Of a DNA stretch of 64,000 nucleotides, positions 51,750-59,432 are shown one piece after another (positions within the stretch are counted from its first letter, which is position 1; every line of letters begins with the position of its first letter). The notes beneath the pieces are model-generated. The model was not told where the DNA came from. It searched no databases and saw only the letters and a list, made by a program, of their open reading frames with translations. Location of the stretch: NCBI RefSeq assembly GCF_042433955.1, contig NZ_JBHLUH010000007.1, positions 120,585 to 184,584 of the forward strand, read 5' to 3'. The translations under genes were made by a program, and so were the position numbers. The stretch is from Phytohabitans kaempferiae (lineage in GTDB: Bacteria > Actinomycetota > Actinomycetes > Mycobacteriales > Micromonosporaceae).

Positions 51750-51824
51750 GTTCTTCTCCCGATCGCGTCCCGGTCATCGCGCCGCCGCGTCTCGACACGA
51801 CCGCCTCGACCACCACTGGTAAGA

Positions 51825-51837
51825 GCTATAAGATAGC
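51825..51837. promoter_or_regulatory. Operator-like palindrome (site 7), divergent promoter
   Basis: GCTAT-AAG-ATAGC is a perfect 5+5 dyad and contains TAAGATAG (51829-51836), the exact right half of the cluster dyad. It lies between the thiolase (start 51749) and the MaoC dehydratase (start 51862). The same sequence TAAGATA is followed by ACAAAGAAAG at 20341 and by GCAAAGAAAG here, so the flanks are alike too. Confidence 0.5.
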
Positions 51838-51861
51838 AAAGAAAGAGTGGAGGGACATGTG

Positions 51862-52326
51862 ATGCGGGTCTTCGACAGCCCGGCCGCCTTGGCTTCCTGC
51901 GTCGGTGAGACGCTCGGCGCCAGTGACTGGCTGACCGTCGACCAGCGGCGGATCGACCTGTTCGCCGAAGCGACCGACGACCACCAGTGGATCCACGTCG
52001 ACCCCACCCGCGCGGAGGGCGGGCCGTTCGGCCGCACGATCGCGCACGGTTACCTGACGCTGTCGCTACTGCCGCACCTCGTCGCCCAGATCTACCGGGT
52101 CGACGGGGTGCGGATGGCGATCAACTACGGCCTCAACCGGGCGCGGTTCCCCCACCCGGTGCCGGTGGGCTCCCGGGTGCGAGCCAGCAGCCGGCTCGCC
52201 GCCGCCGACATCGTCGACGGCGGCATCCAAGCGGTGCTCGTCTCGACGGTCGAGATCGACGGTGTCTCGAAGCCGGCCTGCGTCGCCGATACGGTCACTC
52301 GGTACTACGCGCTCACCAGCTCTTAG
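51862..52326 (+). CDS. MaoC-family (R)-enoyl-CoA hydratase
   Basis: 154 residues, single hotdog domain. The hydratase-2 motif is complete: FAEATDDHQWIHVDPTRAEGGPFGRTIAHGYLTLSLLP, with catalytic Asp40 and His45 candidates and the conserved IAHG loop. It adds water to a trans-2-enoyl-CoA. ATG 51862 lies seven bases after GGAGGG; a GTG just before it (51859) is also possible. Divergent from the thiolase, with which it probably works in sequence. Confidence 0.88.
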   Translation: MRVFDSPAALASCVGETLGASDWLTVDQRRIDLFAEATDDHQWIHVDPTRAEGGPFGRTIAHGYLTLSLLPHLVAQIYRVDGVRMAINYGLNRARFPHPVPVGSRVRASSRLAAADIVDGGIQAVLVSTVEIDGVSKPACVADTVTRYYALTSS

Positions 52327-52328
52327 GT

Positions 52329-52628
52329 GTGTTCTTGTACCTGTGTGTCAATCCCGACTGGGTCGGAGTCTTCGACGGAATCGACCTTGACTGGGAGTAT
52401 CCGGGGTCGTCTGGCAACAACACGACGTCGTGGCCCAGTTACGAACCGGCGCCCCTCCGAGACGCCGCCGAAACGCTGTCCGCCGCCGAATGCGCCAACC
52501 AGGTCGGCATCTCCCGGGTCAGCGCCCGCCGCTACCTCGAACACCTCCACGACAGCGCCGAAGCCACGGTCACACTGCGCTACGCCGTCGCGGGGCGCCC
52601 CGAACGCCGGTACCGCTGGACCGGCTAG
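52329..52628 (+). pseudogene. Remnant: GH18 chitinase fragment joined to response-regulator C-terminus
   Basis: In one open frame, bases 52329-52442 encode a GH18 chitinase piece with the active-site signature FDGIDLDWEYP (DxxDxDxE), and bases about 52448-52628 encode LSAAECANQVGISRVSARRYLEHL...LRYAVAGRPERRYRW, the DNA-binding tail of a CitB/DctR-type response regulator. Neither half has a start or the rest of its gene. It follows the MaoC stop directly. It marks a recombination scar between the catabolic cluster and the polysaccharide-degradation locus. Confidence 0.7.
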
Positions 52629-52652
52629 CCGACCGGGAGCAGCGCGGCCGCA

Positions 52653-52886
52653 TCAGCCGGTGCGGCGGTTGCCCCATTGACGCTGGGCCTGGAACGAGCC
52701 CCGACCGCCCGGATACTGCCCCTTACCCGGCGGCGGCTGTGCCGACGACTTGCCCTTGCCCTTGGCGCGCCGCTCGGCTCGGTTGGCGAAGACGGGAACA
52801 TCCGATGCGGCATCGTCAGCGGGCGTTGACTGGGCGTCCGAAGCCTCATCGGGCTCGCCGCTTGGCGATGTCGTGTTGTCAGGCAT
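52653..52886 (-). CDS. Small conserved actinobacterial protein of unknown function
   Basis: 77 residues. An acidic N-terminal half (DEASDAQSTPADDAASD) is followed by a basic part with FANRAERRAKGKGKSS and a Gly/Gln/Arg-rich end (GGRGSFQAQRQWGNRRTG). Similar short proteins with the NRAERRAKGK block occur widely in actinomycetes; the function is unknown, and the basic tail suggests nucleic-acid contact. ATG 52886 has GGGAG about ten bases before it. An upstream in-frame extension to 53036 crosses a GC-rich spacer and is unlikely. Confidence 0.65.
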   Translation of the reverse strand: MPDNTTSPSGEPDEASDAQSTPADDAASDVPVFANRAERRAKGKGKSSAQPPPGKGQYPGGRGSFQAQRQWGNRRTG

Positions 52887-52996
52887 CGAAAAGTCTCCCA
52901 ATGATCGGTACGGCGGCATGGACGACGACACCCACAGCCTAACCCGCGGCATCGCCGGTGTTGGTGCCGCGCGGGGTTGAGCACCTGGACGAGTCG

Positions 52997-53025
52997 GGCG
53001 GGCTCGGCATCGCACCGAGCCCGCC
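52997..53025. terminator. Hairpin terminator after GH62 gene
   Basis: GGCGGGCTCGG (52997-53007) pairs perfectly with CCGAGCCCGCC (53015-53025) around a seven-base loop, 30 bases beyond the stop of the minus-strand GH62 gene. Confidence 0.78.
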
Positions 53026-53054
53026 GCTCCATTCAACTCGTTACTGTCGTGCCG

Positions 53055-54458
53055 TTAGCGCTGCAGCGTCAGCAGACCGGGCCGGTATGGCAGGAGGCCG
53101 TAGTCGCCGCCGGAGTTGGGGGCACGCCCCTGGTAGAGCAACCGCAGATTGCAGGGGTCAACGGTCATGGTCTGATCCGCGTTGCTGCGGATCAGTTCGC
53201 CGTGGCTGATGTCGTTGGTCCAGGTGGCGCCGCTGTTGGCCTTGCCGGCGAAGGGATTGCTCTCGGTCGCGGCCTGCGGTGTCCACGAACCGCTCAGGCT
53301 GGTCGCGGTGAACGAGCGGAAGTAGCGTCCCTGCGCGCCGATCGCCTCGACGAGCATAAGGTATCGGTTCTGGCCCTGGAGCTTGTAGACCTGGACCGCT
53401 TCGAACAGGTTGTTGGTCGTGTCGCTCATGACCACCGTCGAGGTCGAGCCGAAACTGCCGGGGAAGTTGCCGATGGGCATGCTGGCCCGGTAGATCCTGC
53501 CGTTGTCCCCGGCGAAGAACAGGTACATGTTCGTGCTGTCACCGATGAGCGCCTGGTCGATCGGTCCCGTGTTGGAGTTGGAGATGCTTCCGGAGAAAAG
53601 CGTCTGGTGCGCCGACCATGAGTTCACGTTGGTGGGGTCGGTCGACGTCCGGTAGGAGAAAGCGGGGCCACCCCACTGGTAGGCGAGCACCCAGATGTTC
53701 CTCGGGGCGAAGTAGAAGAGCGAAGGCGCGACTGCGGAGAAAGGCATCCTGTTCTGGCTGGCCGAGGCCATGTCGGACCAGTTCGTGAAAAGGCCGAAGT
53801 TCATCGAGCCCCACGACGTCCCCGTGTCGTGCGTCGTCGCGTAGACCAGGTGCCTGCCATTGTAGGGGGCGTGGGTGAAGTCCTTCAGCGAGACCCACCC
53901 CGACCTCGGAGTCGCCAGCGAGCCCGTCGACGTCCAGCGGTAACTCGACGGAAGAGCACACGTGCCCGGCGGCGTCGTCGGCGGCGCCGTCGTGGGCGCG
54001 GTGGTCGTGGGCGCGGTGGTCGGGGGCGTCGTCGGCGTTGTGCCACCGGTACAGGTCACACCGTTCACAGCGAAACTCGTCGGCGCCGGGTTGCTGCTCG
54101 TCCACGAACCGTTGAAACCGAACGACACCGTGCCGTTGGTCGCGACCGAACCGTTGTAACTCACGTTCCTCGCGGTCACCGCCGACCCACTTTGCGTCAA
54201 CGACGTGTTCCACGCCTGCGTCACCGTCTGCCCGGCACCGAACGACCACGTCAACGTCCAACTGGTCAACGGATCACCGAGGTTGGTGATGGTGACGTTG
54301 GCACCGAATCCGCCCTGCCACTGCGACGACACGGCATAGTTCACCGAACAGCCCGCTGCTGCGGCGCCAGCCGGCAACGCCACGACAACCGCCGTCGACG
54401 CCAGCAACGCGACGCCGGCCGACACCAGGCCGACATTGGTTGCTCTGGATCTGGACAT
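53055..54458 (-). CDS. Secreted alpha-L-arabinofuranosidase, GH62 with N-terminal CBM2
   Basis: 467 residues. Signal peptide (about 1-36, ALPAGAAAA), CBM2 (37-137, GCSVNYAVSSQWQGGFGANVT with the terminal Cys pair), a Pro/Thr linker (PTTPPTTAPTTTAPTT), then the GH62 domain from about 165: YRWTSTGSLATPRSGWVSLKDFTHAPYNGRHLVYATTHD, GPIDQALIGDSTNMYLFFAGDNGRIYRA and PFAGKANSGATWTNDISHGELIR are family hallmarks. It removes arabinose side chains from arabinoxylan outside the cell. ATG has AGGAGG upstream. It is separated from the GH30 gene by a strong terminator, so it has its own promoter. Its signal peptide and CBM2 are almost the same as those of the next gene. Confidence 0.93.
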   Translation of the reverse strand: MSRSRATNVGLVSAGVALLASTAVVVALPAGAAAAGCSVNYAVSSQWQGGFGANVTITNLGDPLTSWTLTWSFGAGQTVTQAWNTSLTQSGSAVTARNVSYNGSVATNGTVSFGFNGSWTSSNPAPTSFAVNGVTCTGGTTPTTPPTTAPTTTAPTTAPPTTPPGTCALPSSYRWTSTGSLATPRSGWVSLKDFTHAPYNGRHLVYATTHDTGTSWGSMNFGLFTNWSDMASASQNRMPFSAVAPSLFYFAPRNIWVLAYQWGGPAFSYRTSTDPTNVNSWSAHQTLFSGSISNSNTGPIDQALIGDSTNMYLFFAGDNGRIYRASMPIGNFPGSFGSTSTVVMSDTTNNLFEAVQVYKLQGQNRYLMLVEAIGAQGRYFRSFTATSLSGSWTPQAATESNPFAGKANSGATWTNDISHGELIRSNADQTMTVDPCNLRLLYQGRAPNSGGDYGLLPYRPGLLTLQR

Positions 54459-54545
54459 AAAGCATCCTCCTGATTGGATGGCGACCTGAAAATTGGGCTT
54501 GGCGATGATTGGGACGCCGCCCCCCTGCCGGGCGAGATGGTCGGA

Positions 54546-54578
54546 CGTGTGGGTGCGACGGTCGGTTGCACCCACACG
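54546..54578. terminator. Hairpin terminator after GH30 gene
   Basis: CGTGTGGGTGC (54546-54556) pairs perfectly with GCACCCACACG (54568-54578) around an 11-base loop, 34 bases beyond the stop of the minus-strand GH30 gene. Confidence 0.78.
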
Positions 54579-54612
54579 CCCTTCCAGGACATGACCGGTC
54601 GAGCGAGGACCG

Positions 54613-56334
54613 TCAGAGGGTGAACACGACCGTGGAGATACTCCGTGCGCCGACGTCGACGGTGACCTGTCCCCCGTTCACGCTGGTCGGCTGGCTGGCC
54701 GCGTTGGCGTTCTGCGAGGTCAGGTAGTGCTCCGCGCGTGTGACGTTCTGCGGCGCCTGTATCACGGCGTTGTTGACCGCGCTGGTCGAGCGGTTGAGGA
54801 TCACCAGCGTGATCTTCCCGCCGCCTTGGTACGCGGTCACCTCCAGCGGCGATGCCTTTGAACTCTTCGTCAGGGCGACCCGCTGGTAGCCCGGGCGGAC
54901 ATACTTGGCGTACTGCGAGAACGCGTACCCGCGCTTGAGCGGAGCACCCGCGGTGGTGCCGTAGGCCGACTCACCGTCGCCGATGAAGGAGTAGTAGCGC
55001 TTGCCGTACCACCAGATGTAGGCGCTCCAGTTGGCTTCCATCGACCGGTGCACCGTGCGCATGATGTCGTCGAGCGTCTCGTTCCAGACCGCCTGGTTAC
55101 CGGGGTTGCCCCAGATGTTGGAGCCGCTGCCGTCGGCCTCGTGGTAGTTCCATTCGGTCATCCACACCGGCTTGTTGTGCTGCTCGGCCAACGGGTACGA
55201 CCTCAGGCGGCCCGAGGCCTCGGTGCCGTACAGGTGGCCACCGATGTAGCCGATGTTGTTCCGCGCGGTCGCGTCGTTCAGGGTCGGATCGGTGTAGGTG
55301 TAGTTCAGGTTCACCGCCTCGGCCACCATCAGCCTGGTGTTCTGCACCCGCGCACCGTGATCACGGACGAAATTGCGAAGCTCGGTGCCGCTCCAGTCCA
55401 TCGAGTCGTAGTCCGGGTGCCAGTCCGGCTCGTTCTGCACCGAGGTGACGTCGACCGTCACGCCCTGGTTACGCATGTACTGCACGTAGCTGTTCAAATG
55501 ATTCGCGTAGTCGTCGTAGTAGTCGGTCCTCAGCTTGCCGCCGTTGATCCGGCTGTTGTTCGTCTTCCACGCCGCCGGCGCGGTCCAGGGCGACGCGAGG
55601 ATCTTCACGCCCGACCCGTACGACTTGGCCGTCCTCAAGGCGTTCACATGGGTCGCCCACTCACCGGAGACCGGCGAGATGCCGGTACGCACGATCGACA
55701 GACCCAGTTGGTTGGCACCCAGCCCGACAAGCGTCTGCGTGTCGGCCGTCGACCAGGCGCTGCCCCAGATCGACTGAGCCGCACCGAACCCGTCGACCGT
55801 CTGGTACCTGGTGCCGCTGTTCACCGTGATGTCCGCGGGCCCCGCCGGCGGCGGGGTGGTCGGCCCCGTCGTGGGCGGGGTCGTCGGCGCCGTGGTGGGT
55901 GGCGTCGTCGGCGCGGTTCCACCGGTACAGGCCACCCCGTTCAGCGCGAAGCTGGTCGGAGCGGGGTTGCTGCCGGTCCACGAGCCGTTGAAACCGAACG
56001 AGGCGGTGCCGTTGGTCGCGATGGCCCCGTTGTAGCTGACGTTTCTGGCGGTGACCGCGGATCCGCTCTGGGTCAGCGCCGTGTTCCACGCCTGGGTGAC
56101 GGTCTGGCCGGCACTGTAGGACCACGTCAACGTCCAGCTCGTGATCGGGTCACCGAGGTTGGTGATGGTGACGTTGGCGCCGAAGCCACCTTGCCACTGC
56201 GACGACACGGAGTAGTTGACCGAACAGCCGGCGGCCGCGGCCCCGGCCGGCAGCGCCACAGCGACCGCCGCCGATGCCAGCGCGACGGCGCCGGCCGACA
56301 CCAAGGCGGCACTGGTCACTCTAAGTTTCCTCAT
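54613..56334 (-). CDS. Secreted GH30-family xylanase with N-terminal CBM2
   Basis: 573 residues. Signal peptide (1-35), CBM2 (36-137), a Pro/Thr linker (140-165) and a GH30 domain (168-573): TVDGFGAAQSIWGSAW, acid/base Glu302 in TSVQNEPDW, nucleophile Glu394 in VWMTEWNYHEA, IWWYGKRYYSFIGDGES, and the C-terminal beta-domain typical of GH30. Bacterial GH30 members of this build cut glucuronoxylan, though the uronic-acid contact residue cannot be placed here. ATG 56334 follows AGGAG. Divergent from the LacI gene across a 336-base regulatory gap. Confidence 0.9.
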   Translation of the reverse strand: MRKLRVTSAALVSAGAVALASAAVAVALPAGAAAAGCSVNYSVSSQWQGGFGANVTITNLGDPITSWTLTWSYSAGQTVTQAWNTALTQSGSAVTARNVSYNGAIATNGTASFGFNGSWTGSNPAPTSFALNGVACTGGTAPTTPPTTAPTTPPTTGPTTPPPAGPADITVNSGTRYQTVDGFGAAQSIWGSAWSTADTQTLVGLGANQLGLSIVRTGISPVSGEWATHVNALRTAKSYGSGVKILASPWTAPAAWKTNNSRINGGKLRTDYYDDYANHLNSYVQYMRNQGVTVDVTSVQNEPDWHPDYDSMDWSGTELRNFVRDHGARVQNTRLMVAEAVNLNYTYTDPTLNDATARNNIGYIGGHLYGTEASGRLRSYPLAEQHNKPVWMTEWNYHEADGSGSNIWGNPGNQAVWNETLDDIMRTVHRSMEANWSAYIWWYGKRYYSFIGDGESAYGTTAGAPLKRGYAFSQYAKYVRPGYQRVALTKSSKASPLEVTAYQGGGKITLVILNRSTSAVNNAVIQAPQNVTRAEHYLTSQNANAASQPTSVNGGQVTVDVGARSISTVVFTL

Positions 56335-56566
56335 AGAACGTCTCCTGAAAGGGGGATGCCGGCCCACGCATCCGGCTGGGAAGGCTCGCATGGCGGATGA
56401 GCGTCGACAGCCCGAGTCGAGCAGTCATCGAAGCGCCCAGCACCCGTGGGCCTCCTGCATGCGCCGCGATGGCCCGGCCTGACGCGCGCATCGGGTTAGG
56501 ACAGCTGCTGCAAGCGGCCGTGGGTGCCCGTTACCCCAGCCGCGCCCGACTCCTAAACAGTTAGCA

Positions 56567-56580
56567 TTGTCGATCGAAAA
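56567..56580. promoter_or_regulatory. Candidate LacI-type operator
   Basis: TTGTCGATCGAAAA is an imperfect dyad centred on CGATCG in an AT-rich patch inside the 336-base gap (56335-56670) between GH30 and the LacI gene. A central CG in a short dyad is usual for LacI-type sites. No repeat of it was found before the other glycosidase genes, which weakens the case. Confidence 0.3.
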
Positions 56581-56638
56581 CGTAAGCCTTGGCAAGACAG
56601 CGAGACAAGGAAGACGTGGAGCCGCACCACAGGAATAC

Positions 56639-56672
56639 ATGGAGCTAGATGCCTCTGCTACCGTAGCTCCAT
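56639..56672. promoter_or_regulatory. Inverted repeat reaching into the LacI start codon
   Basis: ATGGAGCTA (56639-56647) pairs perfectly with TAGCTCCAT (56664-56672), whose last bases are the first bases of the ATG at 56671. As DNA it could be an operator for self-repression; as RNA it could hide the start codon and ribosome site. Confidence 0.5.
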
Positions 56673-57954
56673 GCCTGGCGCCAACGGATCCCGCCGCGTA
56701 CGAGGCGAGATCGAGACACTGCCCAGCGGATCGCTGCGGGTGAGGGTCTACGCGAGCCTCGATCCGGTCACCAGGAAACGGCGCTACCTCATGGAGACGG
56801 TCCCGGCCGGCCCCACCGCCGCCGAGGAGGCTGAGGCGGTGCGGGCACGCCTCGTCAGCGAGGTCGACCAGCGCCGCGCCACGGCCGCCACGGTCACCGG
56901 CCCACCACCGCCCCAGACGACCCCCGCCGGCCGCGGTCACCAGCGGCGCCAAGGTGAGATGACCGTCGCGAGGATCGCACGACTGGCAAACGTGTCCACG
57001 GCCACCGTGTCCAAAGTGCTCAATGGTCGGTCGGGGGTGGCTCAGCAGACCCGCGACCAGGTGGAGGCCGTGCTGCGCCAGCACCGCTACCGCCGCCCGG
57101 AGATGCCGGCACGCGCCGCGACCATCGAGGTCGTCTTCTACGGCATGCTGAGCCACCTGGCCATCGCCATCATGCAAGGCGTCGAGCAGGTCGCCTCCAC
57201 CCAGAAGATCTCGGTCGGCTTCACCGACGCGAGGCTCCAGTCGTCGGCCGGCCGTTCCTGGGCACACGACCTGCTCGCCCGCCGTCCGGTGGGCGTCATC
57301 ACCGTGCATCTGACCTTTCCACCTGAGCAGCACGCCCTGCTCGCCGCAAACGGCATACCGCTTGTCGCGCTGGATCCGACCGGCGAGCCGGAGCACTCCG
57401 TCCCCTCGGTCGGAGCAGCCGACTGGAACGGCGCGCTGGCAGCTGCAAGACACCTGCTGCACCTCGGTCACCGGCGCATCGCCGCCATCACCGGGCCGAC
57501 AGAGCGCCTCTGCGCTCGGGCACGCCTGGACGGCATCCGGGCGGCACTGGACGCTGCCGGCGTGCCGCTCGAGCCACGGCTGACCAGGACCGGGCAGTGG
57601 TTCGCGTTCGAAGACGGGCTCAACCACGGGCGCGAGCTGCTCCGCCTCGTCGACCCGCCGACCGCCATCATGTGCGGCAACGACCTGCAGGCGCTGGGCG
57701 TCTACGAGGCGGCCCGGCGGATCGGCCTGCGGATTCCCGACGATGTGAGCGTGGTCGGCTTCGACGACATCTCCCCCACCCTCTGGTGCGGCCCGGCCAT
57801 GACCACGGTGCGCCAACCCTTCACCGAGATGGGGGCCACCGCGGCGAGCCTGGTCTTGGCGTTGGCCGCCGGTCACGCCCCGCGGCACGAGCGCGTGGAG
57901 CTCGCGACGACGCTCATCGTCCGGGACAGCACCGCCCCACCCACCGGCCACTAG
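56671..57954 (+). CDS. LacI-family regulator with integrase-type N-terminal arm domain
   Basis: 427 residues. Residues about 8-69 (GEIETLPSGSLRVRVYASLDP, RKRRYLMETVPAGPTAAEEAEAVRARLVSEVDQRR) look like the arm-type DNA-binding domain of actinobacterial phage tyrosine integrases. After a Pro-rich linker, residues 97-142 are the LacI helix-turn-helix (MTVARIARLANVSTATVSKVLNGRSGV), and 147-420 the sugar-binding domain (VGFDDISPTLWCGPAMTTVRQP). An ATG at 56959 would give a normal-length LacI protein, but the upstream frame is open and recognisable, so the fusion is likely real. It lies inside the arabinoxylan locus and probably senses a xylo- or arabino-oligosaccharide. Confidence 0.82.
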   Translation: MPGANGSRRVRGEIETLPSGSLRVRVYASLDPVTRKRRYLMETVPAGPTAAEEAEAVRARLVSEVDQRRATAATVTGPPPPQTTPAGRGHQRRQGEMTVARIARLANVSTATVSKVLNGRSGVAQQTRDQVEAVLRQHRYRRPEMPARAATIEVVFYGMLSHLAIAIMQGVEQVASTQKISVGFTDARLQSSAGRSWAHDLLARRPVGVITVHLTFPPEQHALLAANGIPLVALDPTGEPEHSVPSVGAADWNGALAAARHLLHLGHRRIAAITGPTERLCARARLDGIRAALDAAGVPLEPRLTRTGQWFAFEDGLNHGRELLRLVDPPTAIMCGNDLQALGVYEAARRIGLRIPDDVSVVGFDDISPTLWCGPAMTTVRQPFTEMGATAASLVLALAAGHAPRHERVELATTLIVRDSTAPPTGH

Positions 57955-58000
57955 CACCGTCGGCGTCTCCATGGTGGATCCTCCAGGGATCTTTCGCGGA

Positions 58001-58031
58001 GCCGGTGCGGAGGTTGCCTCTCCGCACCGGC
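58001..58031. terminator. Bidirectional hairpin terminator
   Basis: GCCGGTGCGGAG (58001-58012) pairs perfectly with CTCCGCACCGGC (58020-58031) around a seven-base loop, between the convergent LacI and GH10 genes. Confidence 0.8.
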
Positions 58032-58049
58032 CCTTCCCGCGGAGGTAGG

Positions 58050-59417
58050 TCAGGTGGCGGTACAGGTCGGTGCCAGGCCGGTGCCCGTGCCGTTGGCCTG
58101 GAACCCGAACTCGGTGGACTGCCCGGCGCCGACGCGGCCGTTGTAGTCCACATTGGTGAACTGGATCGCGCCGGTGTTACCGCTTCGGTTGGCGCTCCAC
58201 GCGTTCGTCACGGTGGTACCGGACGGCAGGGTCAGGGCGACCCGCCAGCCGTTGATGGCCGACGATCCGGCCGTCACGCGTACACTCGCGACGAAACCGC
58301 CGGTCCATTGGTTCACCGTCACGGTCGCGGCACATCCGGCCCCACCGGGCGGTGGGGTGGTCACCGGCGGCGTCGTGGGCGGCCTCGTGGTGGGCGCGGT
58401 GGTGATCGGCGTGCCACCGCTGTTGAGCGCGTTGAGCACCGAGTTGTAGGCGGCCTTCTTGTTGCCTGAGCAGTCAAACAGCAGGGCGTTGTCGGAGCCA
58501 CGCCAGGAGTCACAGTCCCGCACGCCCCACACCGTGATTCCGGTGCAGCGGGAAACGGCGAGGCAGGCCCGGGTCACCGTGGCGTAGATGTTGGCCTGGT
58601 TGCTGCCCTGCATGACGTCCAACTCGGTGATCTGCACGTCGACACCCAGGTCGGCGAAGCGCTGGATGTTCGCCTGGTACGACGAGTCGATCGTGGTGCC
58701 CAGGTGCGACTGAAGCCCGACGCAGTCGATCGGCACACCTCGGGACTTGAAGTCACGGACCATGTTGTAGATGCCGGTCGACTTCGCGTTGATCCCATCG
58801 GTGTTGTAGTCGTTGTAGCACAGCTTCGCGCCCGGGTCGGCGGCACGCGCGGCCCGAAACGCCGCCTCGATCCAGTCATTACCGGTCCGTTGCAGGTTCG
58901 AGTCGCGCCGGCCGCCGCTACCACCGTCCGCGAACGCCTCGTTCACCACGTCCCAGGAGTGGATCTGACCCCGGAAGTGCGCGGCCACCTGCGTCACATG
59001 GTTGATCGCCGCGTTGCGCAGGGCGCTGCCGGACAGGCCCTGCGCCCAGCCGGGCTGCTGGGCGTGCCAGAGCAGGGCGTGCCCGCGTACCGACATGCCG
59101 CGCGACCGGGCGTGGCTGACGATCCGGTCGCCGTTGGTGAAGTTGAACCGGCCCTGCTGCGGCTCGGTGTGGTCCCACTTCATCTCGTTTTCGGCGACGA
59201 GGCTGTTGAACTCCCGGTTCAGCACCGTCATGTACGTGTTGTCGCCGAACTTGCCCGTCCCGACGGCGGCGCCGAAGTAGCGGCCCTTCTCCGCCGCGGA
59301 TCCGCCGAGGGTGGTACCCGCCGTGGCCGAGGAGGCCAGCACGGTCGCCAGGCACGCGGCGATCGCGCCGACACCGGCCACGCCGAGCGCGGCGCGAAGG
59401 CGTTTGGGGATTCTCAT
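58050..59417 (-). CDS. Secreted endo-1,4-beta-xylanase, GH10 with C-terminal CBM2
   Basis: 455 residues. Signal peptide (about 1-33), GH10 barrel (38-335) with acid/base Glu160 in WDVVNEAF and nucleophile Glu265 in VQITELDV, WHAQQPGW in the substrate cleft, then a Pro/Thr linker (TTAPTTRPPTTPPVTTPPPG) and CBM2 (about 357-455, GCAATVTVNQWTGGFVASV). It cuts the xylan backbone outside the cell. The start is 15 bases after the stop of the GH43 gene, so it is last in a four-gene operon. GH10 with a C-terminal CBM2 is the classical actinomycete xylanase. Confidence 0.95.
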   Translation of the reverse strand: MRIPKRLRAALGVAGVGAIAACLATVLASSATAGTTLGGSAAEKGRYFGAAVGTGKFGDNTYMTVLNREFNSLVAENEMKWDHTEPQQGRFNFTNGDRIVSHARSRGMSVRGHALLWHAQQPGWAQGLSGSALRNAAINHVTQVAAHFRGQIHSWDVVNEAFADGGSGGRRDSNLQRTGNDWIEAAFRAARAADPGAKLCYNDYNTDGINAKSTGIYNMVRDFKSRGVPIDCVGLQSHLGTTIDSSYQANIQRFADLGVDVQITELDVMQGSNQANIYATVTRACLAVSRCTGITVWGVRDCDSWRGSDNALLFDCSGNKKAAYNSVLNALNSGGTPITTAPTTRPPTTPPVTTPPPGGAGCAATVTVNQWTGGFVASVRVTAGSSAINGWRVALTLPSGTTVTNAWSANRSGNTGAIQFTNVDYNGRVGAGQSTEFGFQANGTGTGLAPTCTAT

Positions 59418-59432
59418 GTGGAGTGTGCCCTT

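Noticed and set aside
1..52326. Cholesterol degradation cluster
   Set aside because: Many enzyme families overlap, but KshA/KshB, HsaC, KstD, mce4 and the known KstR motifs are absent; the substrate must remain open.
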